Assembly: GCA_965263165.1 (NCBI GenBank)
Contig: OZ253584.1
Span: 1,302,001 to 1,366,000 of the forward strand
Length of the DNA stretch: 64,000 nt
Source: SAR202-VII-2 sp965263165
Lineage (GTDB): Bacteria > Chloroflexota > Dehalococcoidia > Lucifugimonadales > SAR202-VII-2
Reading direction: 5' to 3'
Shown piece after piece: positions 25,456 to 34,177 of this stretch. Each line of letters opens with the position of its first letter. The stretch's first letter is position 1. Position numbers and translations under genes: made by a program. The notes under the pieces are model-generated. The model ran no database searches. It was given only the letters and a program-made list of their open reading frames with translations, and was not told the DNA's origin.

Positions 25456-26334
25456 GTGGAGATCCCAGGCGTCGAAAACCACTTCATCACCGTCGATGGA
25501 GTGACCCTTCACTACTTGCGCGCCGGAAATGCCAGGCCCTTGATCCTCCTTCATGGGATGGGGGCGTCCTCCGCGTCGTGGAGGGACAACATCGTTCCGC
25601 TGGCCCGGCGGTACTCGGTGTATGCGCTCGACGCTCCTGCGCATGGCGACTCCGACGTGTGGGCGCCCAGCTACAGCCCCAATGTAATGGCCAAACTCGT
25701 TGCCGGTTTCATAGAGCAGCTCGGTTTGCAGGGGTCCGTGTTGATTGGCAACTCCATGGGTGGCGGCTTGGCTGTGCACGTGGCCGAGCAGGCGCCGCAT
25801 CTGGTGGATGGGCTTGTGCTGGTGGACACGGTGGCTTTCAGCGCAAAGCTTCCGCTCTTCATCAGGCTGGCCACGGTGCCTCTCCTTGGAGAGCTCCTGT
25901 GGCTGCGGGCCCTCCCCCGCGATCGGGCGCTGCTGCGCGTCATCTTCCACAACCCTCGCTTCGCGGAGAAGGAGTTGGCCCAAGAACTGGCGCGGAGCCG
26001 AAACCGTCCCGGCGCCAAGAAGGCGGTGCTCAGGGCGTTGAGGGCGGGCTCGGGGCTGGGTGGGCTGAACGCCGACACCCTGCTCCTGCCCAAGCTGGCG
26101 CGGTTGGACATTCCGGTGATGGTGATCTGGGGCGCCCAGGACCGGATCATGCCGGTGGAGATGGCCTACGAGGCGAAGGAGATGATGCCCTCTCTGGACC
26201 TGCACGTCTTCGATCAGTGTGGGCATTGGCCGCAGATGGAGCGGGCCGAGGAGTTCAACGAGTTGGTGACCGGTTTCATGGAGACGAAGCTGCGAAGCCG
26301 CAGGAACGGCCACAATCAGGGCGCCGGTCTCTGA
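25456..26334 (+). CDS. Alpha/beta hydrolase
   Basis: This 292-residue alpha/beta-hydrolase-fold enzyme has oxyanion motif HGMG, nucleophile elbow GNSMGG, acid in WGAQDR and histidine in QCGHWPQ. It starts with GTG at 25456 (VEIPGVENHFITVDGVTLHY). The lid region lies between the nucleophile and the acid. Esterases, lyases of the MenH type and C-C bond hydrolases for ring-cleavage products share this pattern, so the substrate is open. It is probably monocistronic. Confidence 0.87.
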   Translation: MEIPGVENHFITVDGVTLHYLRAGNARPLILLHGMGASSASWRDNIVPLARRYSVYALDAPAHGDSDVWAPSYSPNVMAKLVAGFIEQLGLQGSVLIGNSMGGGLAVHVAEQAPHLVDGLVLVDTVAFSAKLPLFIRLATVPLLGELLWLRALPRDRALLRVIFHNPRFAEKELAQELARSRNRPGAKKAVLRALRAGSGLGGLNADTLLLPKLARLDIPVMVIWGAQDRIMPVEMAYEAKEMMPSLDLHVFDQCGHWPQMERAEEFNELVTGFMETKLRSRRNGHNQGAGL

Positions 26335-26497
26335 CAGGCATCGCTCCAAACGAGGGGCGAACGCAATGCATTACGAAAAGTGACGACAATTGGGCATCTT
26401 TGGAGCGTTTCGTTGCCTAGATTCGCCCTGAGGTTACAATCATGTTATCATCGCCCGGTAGCGTGACTGAGTAGCTTGTACGCGGGCGCTTCTCTCC

Positions 26498-26527
26498 TTT
26501 ACACTGCCAGCTGACCCTCTCTATAAT
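26498..26527 (+). promoter_or_regulatory. Promoter of the S1-domain gene
   Basis: TTTACA (26498-26503), an 18-bp spacer and a perfect TATAAT (26522-26527). Transcription should start near 26534, about 28 nt before the TTG at 26562. Confidence 0.7.
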
Positions 26528-26561
26528 AGATTTGTACCCTAGGTCACAAAAGGACCGGTAC

Positions 26562-27719
26562 TTGAACTTGGTTACGCCCCAGCAGAACGACGAAGCCTTG
26601 GCCCGTGAAATGATGGAGCTCCTCGATCAGGAGGAGCCCCTGAAGCCCCTTCAGCGCGGCGAGGTCGTGTCTGGCGTTATCATGAAGGTGGACCAGGACG
26701 GCATCCTGGTCAGCATCGGGCACAAGGCGGAAGGGCTGGTCCCACAGAGGGAAATGACCCTTCTCGATGAGGAAGAGCGGCTGAAGCTGTCGGTGGGGGA
26801 CGACCTACTCACCGTGGTCGTTGAGTCGGACCGGGGCGACCGCCCGGCGATACTCTCCTTGGACGGGGCCCGGAAGGAAGAGGCTTGGATTGAGCTTGAG
26901 CGTTGCCAACAGTCTGGGGAGGTGGTGGACGCCAAGGCAGTTGGGTACAATCGGGGAGGCCTGCTGGTGGCCGTTCATGGGGTACAGGGTTTCATTCCCT
27001 TTTCCCAAGTGACCCTTCCCCCCCGCGATCAGAACGCCGCCCCGAACAACGAGGAGGCGCTGGCCGCCAAGGTGGGGGAGCGGCTCAAGCTGAAGGTGCT
27101 AGAGTTGGATCGGCGGCGCAACCGGGTTGTGCTGACGGAGCGGCAGGCGCTTCAGGAACAGCGGGAACAGCGAAAACTGGAACTGATGGAGGCCCTCATT
27201 GAGGGCGCCACCCGTTGGGGCACGGTCTCCGGAATTAGCAACTTTGGCGCCTTTGTCGACTTGGGCGGGGCCGACGGCCTGATTCACATCTCGGAACTAT
27301 CGTGGCTGCCGGTGAAGGAGGTTTCAGACCTCCTGGAGGTGGGCCAAACTATCGAGGTATACGTACTAAGAGTAGACAGAGAAGCTGGAAAGATTGCTCT
27401 CAGTCTTCGCCGCACTCAGCCCCAACCGTGGGACACGGTAATGGAGCGGTTCCGCGTGGGGCAGTTTGTCAGCGGCGCCGTTACCAACCTAGCCGAGTTC
27501 GGCGCCTTCGCCCGGATAGAGGACTCGGTGGAGGGGCTGATTCACATCTCTGAGTTGAGCCACAGGGTTCTGCGCCACCCCAAAGAGGCGGTCAGTGTGG
27601 GGGACGTGCTTACGCTGAAGATCCTGCACATAGACCCGGAGCGGCGCCGGATGGGCCTGAGCCTCAAGCAGGCTCAGGAGGAGATGGGACTGGTTGACCT
27701 AGGGGAAGACGAAGGGTAG
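26562..27719 (+). CDS. rpsA: Ribosomal protein S1-like, four S1 domains
   Basis: This 385-residue protein has four S1 RNA-binding OB-fold repeats. The last two are the most typical (GAFVDLGGADGLIHISELS and GAFARIEDSVEGLIHISELS). Bacterial S1 recruits mRNA to the 30S subunit; shorter four-domain forms occur in Gram-positives and Chloroflexota. The TTG at 26562 is preferred because AAGGA lies 8 nt upstream and the promoter's start point is at about 26534. The clpC gene follows 46 bp later. Confidence 0.87.
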   Translation: MNLVTPQQNDEALAREMMELLDQEEPLKPLQRGEVVSGVIMKVDQDGILVSIGHKAEGLVPQREMTLLDEEERLKLSVGDDLLTVVVESDRGDRPAILSLDGARKEEAWIELERCQQSGEVVDAKAVGYNRGGLLVAVHGVQGFIPFSQVTLPPRDQNAAPNNEEALAAKVGERLKLKVLELDRRRNRVVLTERQALQEQREQRKLELMEALIEGATRWGTVSGISNFGAFVDLGGADGLIHISELSWLPVKEVSDLLEVGQTIEVYVLRVDREAGKIALSLRRTQPQPWDTVMERFRVGQFVSGAVTNLAEFGAFARIEDSVEGLIHISELSHRVLRHPKEAVSVGDVLTLKILHIDPERRRMGLSLKQAQEEMGLVDLGEDEG

Positions 27720-27765
27720 CCATACGGTATGCCACCCCCACACGCTGGCTCTATGGAGTTGATAC

Positions 27766-30225
27766 ATGGTTAGCAGATTCGAAAAATTCTCCGAACGGGC
27801 GCGCCGAGTGCTTTCGCTGGCCCAAGAAGAGGCCCAACGCTTCAACCATAACTACATTGGGACCGAGCACGTTCTTCTGGGGTTGGCTCGCGAGACCGAG
27901 GGCGTAGCCGCGCGAGTCCTGGTGAACCTTGGGGTGGAGTTGAGCAAGATCCGCTCCGCCGTGGAGTTCATCATTGGGCGGGGCGAGCGTCCCGCAACCG
28001 GAGAGATCGGCCTGACCCCTCGTGCGAAACGCGTCATTGAGTTGGCCGTGGACGAGGCGCGGCGCTTGAACCACCACTACATCGGCACAGAACACCTGCT
28101 CATTGGGCTGATGAGAGAGGGCGAAGGGGTTGCCGCCGGCGTGTTGGAGAGCCTGGGCATCACCTTGGACAAGGTCAGGTCTGAGACTAGCCGTATCCTG
28201 AGCCAGAGCGCGTCCACAGGGCATTCCGGGAGCAAGTCCGCGACTCGGACCCCCACGCTTGACCAGTTGGCCTTCGACCTTACGGCGGCTTCCAGGGCGG
28301 GAAAGCTGGACCCCGTGGTGGGCCGGGAAAAGGAGATACAGCGGGTTATCCAGATATTGAGCCGTCGCACGAAGAACAACCCAGTGCTCTTGGGCGAACC
28401 AGGCGTGGGCAAGACCGCCATCGTGGAGGCCCTAGCGCAGCGCATCGTTGCGGGAGAGGTGCCGGAGACGCTGCAGGGCCGGAGGCTGGTGGCCCTGGAC
28501 ATGGGGGCGCTGGTGGCCGGCACCAAGTACCGCGGCGAGTTCGAAGAGCGGCTCAAGAAGGTTGTGGAGGAGATTCGCAACTCGGCGAACTGCGTTCTGT
28601 TTATTGACGAGATGCACACGATGGTGGGCGCAGGCGCCGCAGAGGGCTCGGTGGACGCCGCCAATATCCTCAAGCCTTCGCTGGCTCGCGGGGAGTTGCA
28701 GACCATCGGCGCCACCACGGCGGACGACTTCCGCAAGTACGTGGAGCGGGACGCTGCGTTGGAGCGCCGTTTCCAGCCGGTGACGGTGGAGGAGCCCTCC
28801 GTCGATGAGACCGTGCAGATTCTGAACGGCATCAAGCCTCGGTACGAGGAGCATCACCGCCTCGAGATCAGCGACGAGGCGATTCATGCCGCGGCGCACC
28901 TGGCGGCCCGCTTCATCCCGGACCGCTCTCTGCCGGACAAGGCCATTGACCTCATGGATGAGGCCTCCTCCAGAGTGCGTTTGAGCAGCAGCGCCATGCC
29001 TCTGTCCATGAAAGAGTCCGCGAAGATGCTGGACAGCCTCCGCCGCGAGAAGGAAGAGTCCATCTCCAATCAGCAGTATGAGTACGCAGCCGAGCTCCGC
29101 GAGCGGGAGCTCAAGCTGGCGGAGAAGTTGGAAGACATGGAGAAGGAGCGACAGGAGGACTTCGAGAAACAGAGCCCCGTGGTCACCGGCGAAGACATTG
29201 CTGAAGTTGTCAGCATGTGGACGGGGATTCCCTTGCAACGACTTGCCCTGGAGGAGACCAAGCGGCTCCTTCAAATGGAAGAGGCTATCCACGACCGCAT
29301 TGTGGGCCAGGAAGACGCGATCAAGGCCGTCTCCAAGGCCGTCCGGCGAGCCCGCGCCGGACTCAAGGATCCACGCCGTCCCATCGGCAGCTTCGTATTC
29401 CTGGGCCCCACCGGTGTGGGAAAGACCGAGTTGGTTCGGGCGCTGGCCGAATTCATGTTCGGCTCAGAGGAAGCCATGATCCGGCTGGACATGTCGGAGT
29501 TCATGGAGCGGCACTCCGTCGCCAGGCTTGTCGGCGCCCCCCCCGGCTACATCGGTTACGAAGAGGGAGGACAGCTCACCGAAGCGGTGCGACGCAAGTC
29601 CTACAGCGCCATCCTTCTGGACGAAATCGAGAAGGCTCACCCTGAGGTGTTCAACATCCTTCTTCAGATCTTCGACGATGGGCACCTGACCGATGCCCGA
29701 GGCCGTAAGGTGGACTTCCGCAACTCCATCATCATCATGACGTCCAACCTGGGTTCCGATCTCATCAAGCGCAACGACTCCCTGGGGTTCTCAACCCGCA
29801 TGGATGAGGTGAAGACCACCGCCCAGGACTACGAGCGGATGAAGGATAAGGTGCTCACCGAGGTGAAGCGGTTCTTCCGCCCTGAGTTCCTCAACCGCAT
29901 CGACGAAATGGTGGTGTTCCACGCCCTGGACAGGGATGAGATCCTCTCCATCGTGGACTTCCTGCTGAAGGACGTGAGAAATTCCATTGCCGAGAAGGGC
30001 ATGACGCTGGAAGTGACCCAGGAGGCCAAGGAGTTCCTGGCCGAGAAGGGCTACGACCCCCAGTTCGGCGCACGACCGCTGCGGCGGGTCATCCAGAACG
30101 AAATTGAGGACCGGCTTTCAGACGAATTGCTGGAAGGGCGGCTCGGCGAGGGCGACACGGTCGTTGTGGACATCAAGGACGGCGCGGTATTCGTCACGTC
30201 CAAGGTGGCGGTCGCTTCGGCGTAG
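27766..30225 (+). CDS. clpC: ATP-dependent unfoldase ClpC
   Basis: This 819-residue Clp/Hsp100 ATPase has an N-domain with two Clp repeats, AAA1 (GEPGVGKT), a short UVR/M-domain (EYAAELRERELKLAEKLEDM) and AAA2 (GPTGVGKT). A ClpP-binding LGF loop lies in NDSLGFST. It unfolds substrates for ClpP. It is a clear paralogue of the gene at 22795. A GGAG site precedes the ATG. It is followed by a terminator-like hairpin (30273-30305) before radA. Confidence 0.94.
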   Translation: MVSRFEKFSERARRVLSLAQEEAQRFNHNYIGTEHVLLGLARETEGVAARVLVNLGVELSKIRSAVEFIIGRGERPATGEIGLTPRAKRVIELAVDEARRLNHHYIGTEHLLIGLMREGEGVAAGVLESLGITLDKVRSETSRILSQSASTGHSGSKSATRTPTLDQLAFDLTAASRAGKLDPVVGREKEIQRVIQILSRRTKNNPVLLGEPGVGKTAIVEALAQRIVAGEVPETLQGRRLVALDMGALVAGTKYRGEFEERLKKVVEEIRNSANCVLFIDEMHTMVGAGAAEGSVDAANILKPSLARGELQTIGATTADDFRKYVERDAALERRFQPVTVEEPSVDETVQILNGIKPRYEEHHRLEISDEAIHAAAHLAARFIPDRSLPDKAIDLMDEASSRVRLSSSAMPLSMKESAKMLDSLRREKEESISNQQYEYAAELRERELKLAEKLEDMEKERQEDFEKQSPVVTGEDIAEVVSMWTGIPLQRLALEETKRLLQMEEAIHDRIVGQEDAIKAVSKAVRRARAGLKDPRRPIGSFVFLGPTGVGKTELVRALAEFMFGSEEAMIRLDMSEFMERHSVARLVGAPPGYIGYEEGGQLTEAVRRKSYSAILLDEIEKAHPEVFNILLQIFDDGHLTDARGRKVDFRNSIIIMTSNLGSDLIKRNDSLGFSTRMDEVKTTAQDYERMKDKVLTEVKRFFRPEFLNRIDEMVVFHALDRDEILSIVDFLLKDVRNSIAEKGMTLEVTQEAKEFLAEKGYDPQFGARPLRRVIQNEIEDRLSDELLEGRLGEGDTVVVDIKDGAVFVTSKVAVASA

Positions 30226-30272
30226 CCAGCGCACTTCGGCGTAGCCGACGCACTGAAGAAAGGAGAGTCAGG

Positions 30273-30305
30273 CGCCGGAGAGGCTTGAATCAGGCCTCTC
30301 CGGCG
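30273..30305 (+). terminator. Terminator-like hairpin after clpC
   Basis: A 12-bp perfect stem (30273-30284 with 30294-30305) and a 9-nt loop, followed by TTGTACTTT. The loop contains a TTG that opens the radA frame, so that TTG is an unlikely start. Confidence 0.6.
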
Positions 30306-30320
30306 TTGTACTTTAGGCCC

Positions 30321-31763
30321 GTGACTAGGCAACGCTCCGATAAGGTGACTTTCCTCTGCTCCGATTGCGGAGATACCTTTCCTCGTTGGGAAGGCCGGTG
30401 TCCCGCCTGCGGCGCTTGGAACACCCTGGCCCAGTTCACCGCCCCGTCGCGATCCCAGGCCAAGGGGGTTGGGCGCATCATGCCCGCGGAGACCCCGCCT
30501 CAGGAGTTGGACTCCGTTTCCCTCGCGTCCACCGCACGGCGTCTGTTGGGGATCGGCGAGGTCAACCGGGTGCTGGGCGACGGCCTTGTGCCTGGCTCCG
30601 TCGTCTTGCTGGCTGGCGACCCCGGCATTGGCAAGTCAACGCTGCTTCTGCAGATCGCCTCGGCCTTCGCCAAGGAGTCCCCGTCGGTTGTCTACGTTTC
30701 AGGAGAGGAGTCGGCGCTCCAGGTGAGGCTCCGCGCCGACCGTCTTGGGACGCCGGGCTCCGGCATCCACTTCCTTCCCGAAACCGACGCGGCCGCCGTC
30801 CTTGGCCACTTGGACCGGCTCGGCGCAACGCTGGTGGTCGTGGATTCCATCCAGACCATGACGGCGCCGGACCTACCGGGCGCCGCCGGCAGCGTCGCTC
30901 AGGTGAGGGAGTGCGCCCGTATCTTCATCGAGTGGGCCAAGGCCAGCCAGACGCCCGTGCTTCTGACGGGTCACGTCACCAAGGACGGCAACATCGCCGG
31001 GCCAAGGGTGCTGGAGCACATGGTGGATGTGGTGCTCTACCTGGAAGGCGACCCTCTCACTGCCCTCCGTCTGCTCCGGGGGGTCAAGAACCGCTTCGGC
31101 TCCACAAACGAGGTTGGCCTGTTCGAAATGCATGAAACGGGCCTCGTTGAAGTGCTGGAGCCGTCCCGCCTGCTCCTATCGGGCCGGATGGAGAACTCGG
31201 TAGGCTCAACGGTTGTGCCTGTCTTGGAGGGAGCCCGGCCCATGCTCGTGGAGGTCCAGGGTTTGACCAACCCCACGGTGTTTCCGGCGCCTCGCCGCAC
31301 CGGTAACGGCGTGGACTTTCAGCGCCTGTTGCTGGTGGTGGCCGTCCTCTCCCGGCGCATCGGCATATCGCTGGCGGCGCAGGACGTATTGGTGAACGTG
31401 GCCGGCGGCCTGAGAATCACCGAGCCAGCCGCTGACATCGGCATGGCGCTGGCGATCGTCTCTAGCCTCAGAGATCAGCCTGTCCACCCGTCGCTGGTGG
31501 CGCTTGGGGAGATAGGACTCGGCGGAGAGCTTCGGCCCGTCCCGCAGCTCCGCCGCAGGCTGATCGAGGCGGCCCGGCTTGGCTTCGATCGGGCCCTTGC
31601 GCCGGCAAGCTCCGCCTCCGAGGCCGCCGGGATCACAGGCATGGCGGTGACTCCGGTATCCGACCTGCGCCAAGCACTGCGGGCGGGTCTGGTGCCAAGG
31701 AAGGGGTCTGCCGCGGTGGGCGATCTGGAGGAGTTGGAAGCGGCCTGGCGCGGGGAAGGATAG
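30321..31763 (+). CDS. radA: DNA repair protein RadA
   Basis: This RadA/Sms of about 480 residues has an N-terminal C4 zinc finger (CSDCGDTFPRWEGRCPACG), a RecA-like ATPase (GDPGIGKST), the RadA-specific KNRFG motif and a C-terminal Lon-protease-like domain. It is a branch-migration helicase acting in recombinational repair. The GTG at 30321 is taken as start because the earlier in-frame TTG at 30285 lies in a terminator loop; GTG at 30345 is also possible. larE follows 6 bp later. Confidence 0.93.
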   Translation: MTRQRSDKVTFLCSDCGDTFPRWEGRCPACGAWNTLAQFTAPSRSQAKGVGRIMPAETPPQELDSVSLASTARRLLGIGEVNRVLGDGLVPGSVVLLAGDPGIGKSTLLLQIASAFAKESPSVVYVSGEESALQVRLRADRLGTPGSGIHFLPETDAAAVLGHLDRLGATLVVVDSIQTMTAPDLPGAAGSVAQVRECARIFIEWAKASQTPVLLTGHVTKDGNIAGPRVLEHMVDVVLYLEGDPLTALRLLRGVKNRFGSTNEVGLFEMHETGLVEVLEPSRLLLSGRMENSVGSTVVPVLEGARPMLVEVQGLTNPTVFPAPRRTGNGVDFQRLLLVVAVLSRRIGISLAAQDVLVNVAGGLRITEPAADIGMALAIVSSLRDQPVHPSLVALGEIGLGGELRPVPQLRRRLIEAARLGFDRALAPASSASEAAGITGMAVTPVSDLRQALRAGLVPRKGSAAVGDLEELEAAWRGEG

Positions 31764-31769
31764 AACGTC

Positions 31770-32621
31770 ATGGCTTCCTTCAATTTGGCTTCACTCGACA
31801 AGGAGCAGCGTCTGCAGGATGTGCTGCGGGAGATGGGCGACGTGCTCGTCGCCTATTCGGGCGGCGTGGACTCCTCGTACCTTGCCTGCGTTGCCCACGA
31901 GGTTCTCGGCGCCTCGGCCCTCGCCGTTACGGCGCAATCGCCGAGCCTTGCGCCGAGCGAGTTGGAAGAGGCTGTGGCGCTGGCGTCGCATTTCGGCTTG
32001 CGCCATAGCGTGGTCCAAACCGACGAGGTGGACGACTCCCGCTACCTAGCCAACAACTCCCGCCGGTGTTTTTTTTGCAAGGACCACCTGTACACCCACC
32101 TGCGTACTATTGCCGACGGCGAGGGCATCACTTGGATAGCCAACGGCGCCAACACCGACGACCTTGGCGATTACCGTCCCGGCCTCGAAGCTGCATCGAA
32201 GCACGGCGCCCGCAGTCCCCTGGTGGAGGCAGGTTTGTCAAAAGAGGAAATCCGGGCATTGTCCCGGCAGCGCGGCCTGCCAACGGCGGACAAGCCTGCT
32301 CAGGCCTGCTTGTCCTCGAGGATTCCCTACGGAACGCCGGTGACGATTGGGGCGCTCCGCCAGATTGCAAGGGCGGAGGCGGTCCTCAGGGACTGCGGGT
32401 TCCGCAAGTTCCGAGTCCGTCACCACGATTCGATCGCCCGCATAGAGGTTGAGCCCGCGGACTTTCCCGCCATTTTAGAGCGCCGTGTGGATATCGCCTG
32501 CCGATTGAAGGAGCTGGGCTATGCCTACGTCAGCGTGGACCTGGAAGGGTTCGAGAGCGGCAGCCTGAACCGGGAGCTGTCTGAGCGAGTGAGACGCTCG
32601 TTTCCCGGAGCCCTTCACTAA
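31770..32621 (+). CDS. larE: LarE, ATP-dependent sacrificial sulfur transferase
   Basis: This 283-residue PP-loop enzyme has SGGVDSS at residues 30-36 and a single cysteine C180 in QACLSSR at the position of the sacrificial sulfur donor of Lactobacillus LarE. An extra C100-FF-C103 pair is also present. It adds sulfur to the pyridinium biscarboxylic acid precursor of the nickel-pincer nucleotide cofactor. It is 6 bp after radA. larC is nearby on the same strand; larB and the client racemase larA are not seen. Confidence 0.88.
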   Translation: MASFNLASLDKEQRLQDVLREMGDVLVAYSGGVDSSYLACVAHEVLGASALAVTAQSPSLAPSELEEAVALASHFGLRHSVVQTDEVDDSRYLANNSRRCFFCKDHLYTHLRTIADGEGITWIANGANTDDLGDYRPGLEAASKHGARSPLVEAGLSKEEIRALSRQRGLPTADKPAQACLSSRIPYGTPVTIGALRQIARAEAVLRDCGFRKFRVRHHDSIARIEVEPADFPAILERRVDIACRLKELGYAYVSVDLEGFESGSLNRELSERVRRSFPGALH

Positions 32622-32648
32622 ATGTGCTTCCCAGATACGTTGTTTCAG

Positions 32649-32710
32649 GCGCGAGGCGGGAGCATCCTCGCGTCTCTTCCCCGGCACCCGGGGGAAGGCT
32701 AGGATGGGGG
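32649..32710 (+). repeat. Dispersed GC-rich repeat copy between larE and larC
   Basis: GCGCGAGGCGGGAG, then TCTCTTCCCCGGCACCCGGG with a self-complementary core, then GGAAGGCTAGGATGGGGG. Same family as 25273-25330, and its second half matches 63823-63855. Confidence 0.55.
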
Positions 32711-32809
32711 CCGCGTCCCTATCTGGGGTGCCCGCGAGCTTCGCAAGAATCTCGCCGCCGCCGAGCGTAAGGTCTGGCCACAGCTACGATTGCCGTGAAT
32801 TGAAGGCCA

Positions 32810-32838
32810 CAGGTTTCGCCGCCAAAAACCTGTATAGG
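32810..32838 (+). promoter_or_regulatory. Inverted repeat next to a -10 box upstream of larC
   Basis: CAGGTTT (32810-32816) and AAACCTG (32826-32832) are perfect inverted 7-mers. They directly precede a TATAGG with a TG extension (32833-32838), 30 bp before the larC GTG. No clear -35 is seen. This could be a repressor or activator site, for example for metal control. Confidence 0.35.
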
Positions 32839-32867
32839 AACTACAGCCGGCGGGAAGAGGGAGATTA

Positions 32868-34043
32868 GTGAAGGCCGCCTACTTCCACCCCATCGGCGGG
32901 GCCAGCGGCGATATGATCCTAGCGGCCCTGCTGGATGCGGGGCTTCCCCTCCACAGGCTCGAAGAGGGAGTGGCCGCGCTCAACGTTCCCAATGTGCGCG
33001 TCAGGGCATGGCGCGATCAGCGCGGGGCGGTCGCCGGAACCCGAGTCGACGTTGAGACGCCGGACGGCGGGCCAGGAACCATCGACGGGTTTGTGAAGAC
33101 AATCGGAGAAAGCGCTCTGCCAGATATCGTCAAGGAGCGGGCTATCTCTATCTTCCGGCGGCTCGGCGAGGCCGAGGCCGCAGTTCATGGGGCTCATGAC
33201 GCCCCTCCCAGGCTCCACGAACTGGGTTCCTGGGACACGCTCGTGGACGTTGTTGGCGCGGTGATCGGACTGCATGCCCTCGGTGTGGAGGCGGTGTTCT
33301 CCGCTCCCCTGGTCGTGGGGTCCGGAACGATGGAGACTAGCCATGGCACGCTTCCCGTGCCGGGCCCGGCTACGGCTCACCTCATTGCGGATGCAGGCGC
33401 TCCCATAGGGCCAGTTCCCGGGGAGCGGCTCGGGGAACTCACCACGCCAACCGGCGCAGCCATCCTGACGACCCTGGCGGCGTTCACGGTGCCAACCATG
33501 CGCGTTGAAAGCATTGGCTATGGCCTGGGGACGAAGGAGATGGCCGGCCTGCCCAACGCTCTGGCGGTATGGCTTGGAGAGGTCGCCAGCGAAGGGACAA
33601 CGCTGGTGCTCCTGGAGACCAATATCGATGACTCCACGCCGGAGGTGCTCGCCTACGTCCAAGAGCGTCTGATGGAGCTGGGGGCCCTTGATGCCTGGTT
33701 GATGCCGGTCCACATGAAGAAGGGCAGGGCCGGGGTCCTGCTGAGCGTTCTGGCGCCGGTGAATCTCGAGCCGCTTCTCGTTGATGCGATGCTCCGGGAG
33801 ACGACGACTCTGGGCGTGCGAACCCGGCCCATCCACCGCTACGAAGCTCGGAGGGAAGTGCGGCGGGTGGAGACTTCCCTCGGAGCGATCGGTGTCAAGG
33901 TGAAGCTCATGAACGGTCGGGTGGTCTCAGCGGCCCCTGAATTCGAGGACTGCCGACGTATTGCTCGAGAGCAGGAACGGGCATTGCAAGAGGTGTACCG
34001 GCTGGCGGAAGAGGCGGCCTGGCGCGAGGTTGGCCAAGCGTAG
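32868..34043 (+). CDS. larC: LarC, nickel-pincer cofactor nickel insertase
   Basis: This 391-residue protein matches the LarC family: a MKAAYFHPIGGASGDMILAAL-like start, an internal histidine-rich DAPPRLHELGSWDTLVDVVG block, and a C-terminal domain with NIDDSTPEVLAYV. It inserts nickel into the pincer cofactor at the expense of CTP. Here it is one continuous frame, whereas the Lactobacillus gene needs a frameshift between larC1 and larC2. It starts with GTG preceded by AGAGGGAG. Confidence 0.9.
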   Translation: MKAAYFHPIGGASGDMILAALLDAGLPLHRLEEGVAALNVPNVRVRAWRDQRGAVAGTRVDVETPDGGPGTIDGFVKTIGESALPDIVKERAISIFRRLGEAEAAVHGAHDAPPRLHELGSWDTLVDVVGAVIGLHALGVEAVFSAPLVVGSGTMETSHGTLPVPGPATAHLIADAGAPIGPVPGERLGELTTPTGAAILTTLAAFTVPTMRVESIGYGLGTKEMAGLPNALAVWLGEVASEGTTLVLLETNIDDSTPEVLAYVQERLMELGALDAWLMPVHMKKGRAGVLLSVLAPVNLEPLLVDAMLRETTTLGVRTRPIHRYEARREVRRVETSLGAIGVKVKLMNGRVVSAAPEFEDCRRIAREQERALQEVYRLAEEAAWREVGQA

Positions 34044-34177
34044 CTCCCTGGGACATTGGTTACGGGCGCGAGGCGGGAGTCGCGGCCGATGATGCCGGGA
34101 GACGGCGTTGGCGATACTCCTCCGGGAAAGGGGGGAGGGCATGGCGCCGCTGAGGGTGAACCGGGCCTTGGGCCGGC

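Noticed and set aside
30285..30320. TTG at 30285 as radA start
   Set aside because: It falls in the loop of a 12-bp terminator-like hairpin; family N-termini start close to the zinc finger.
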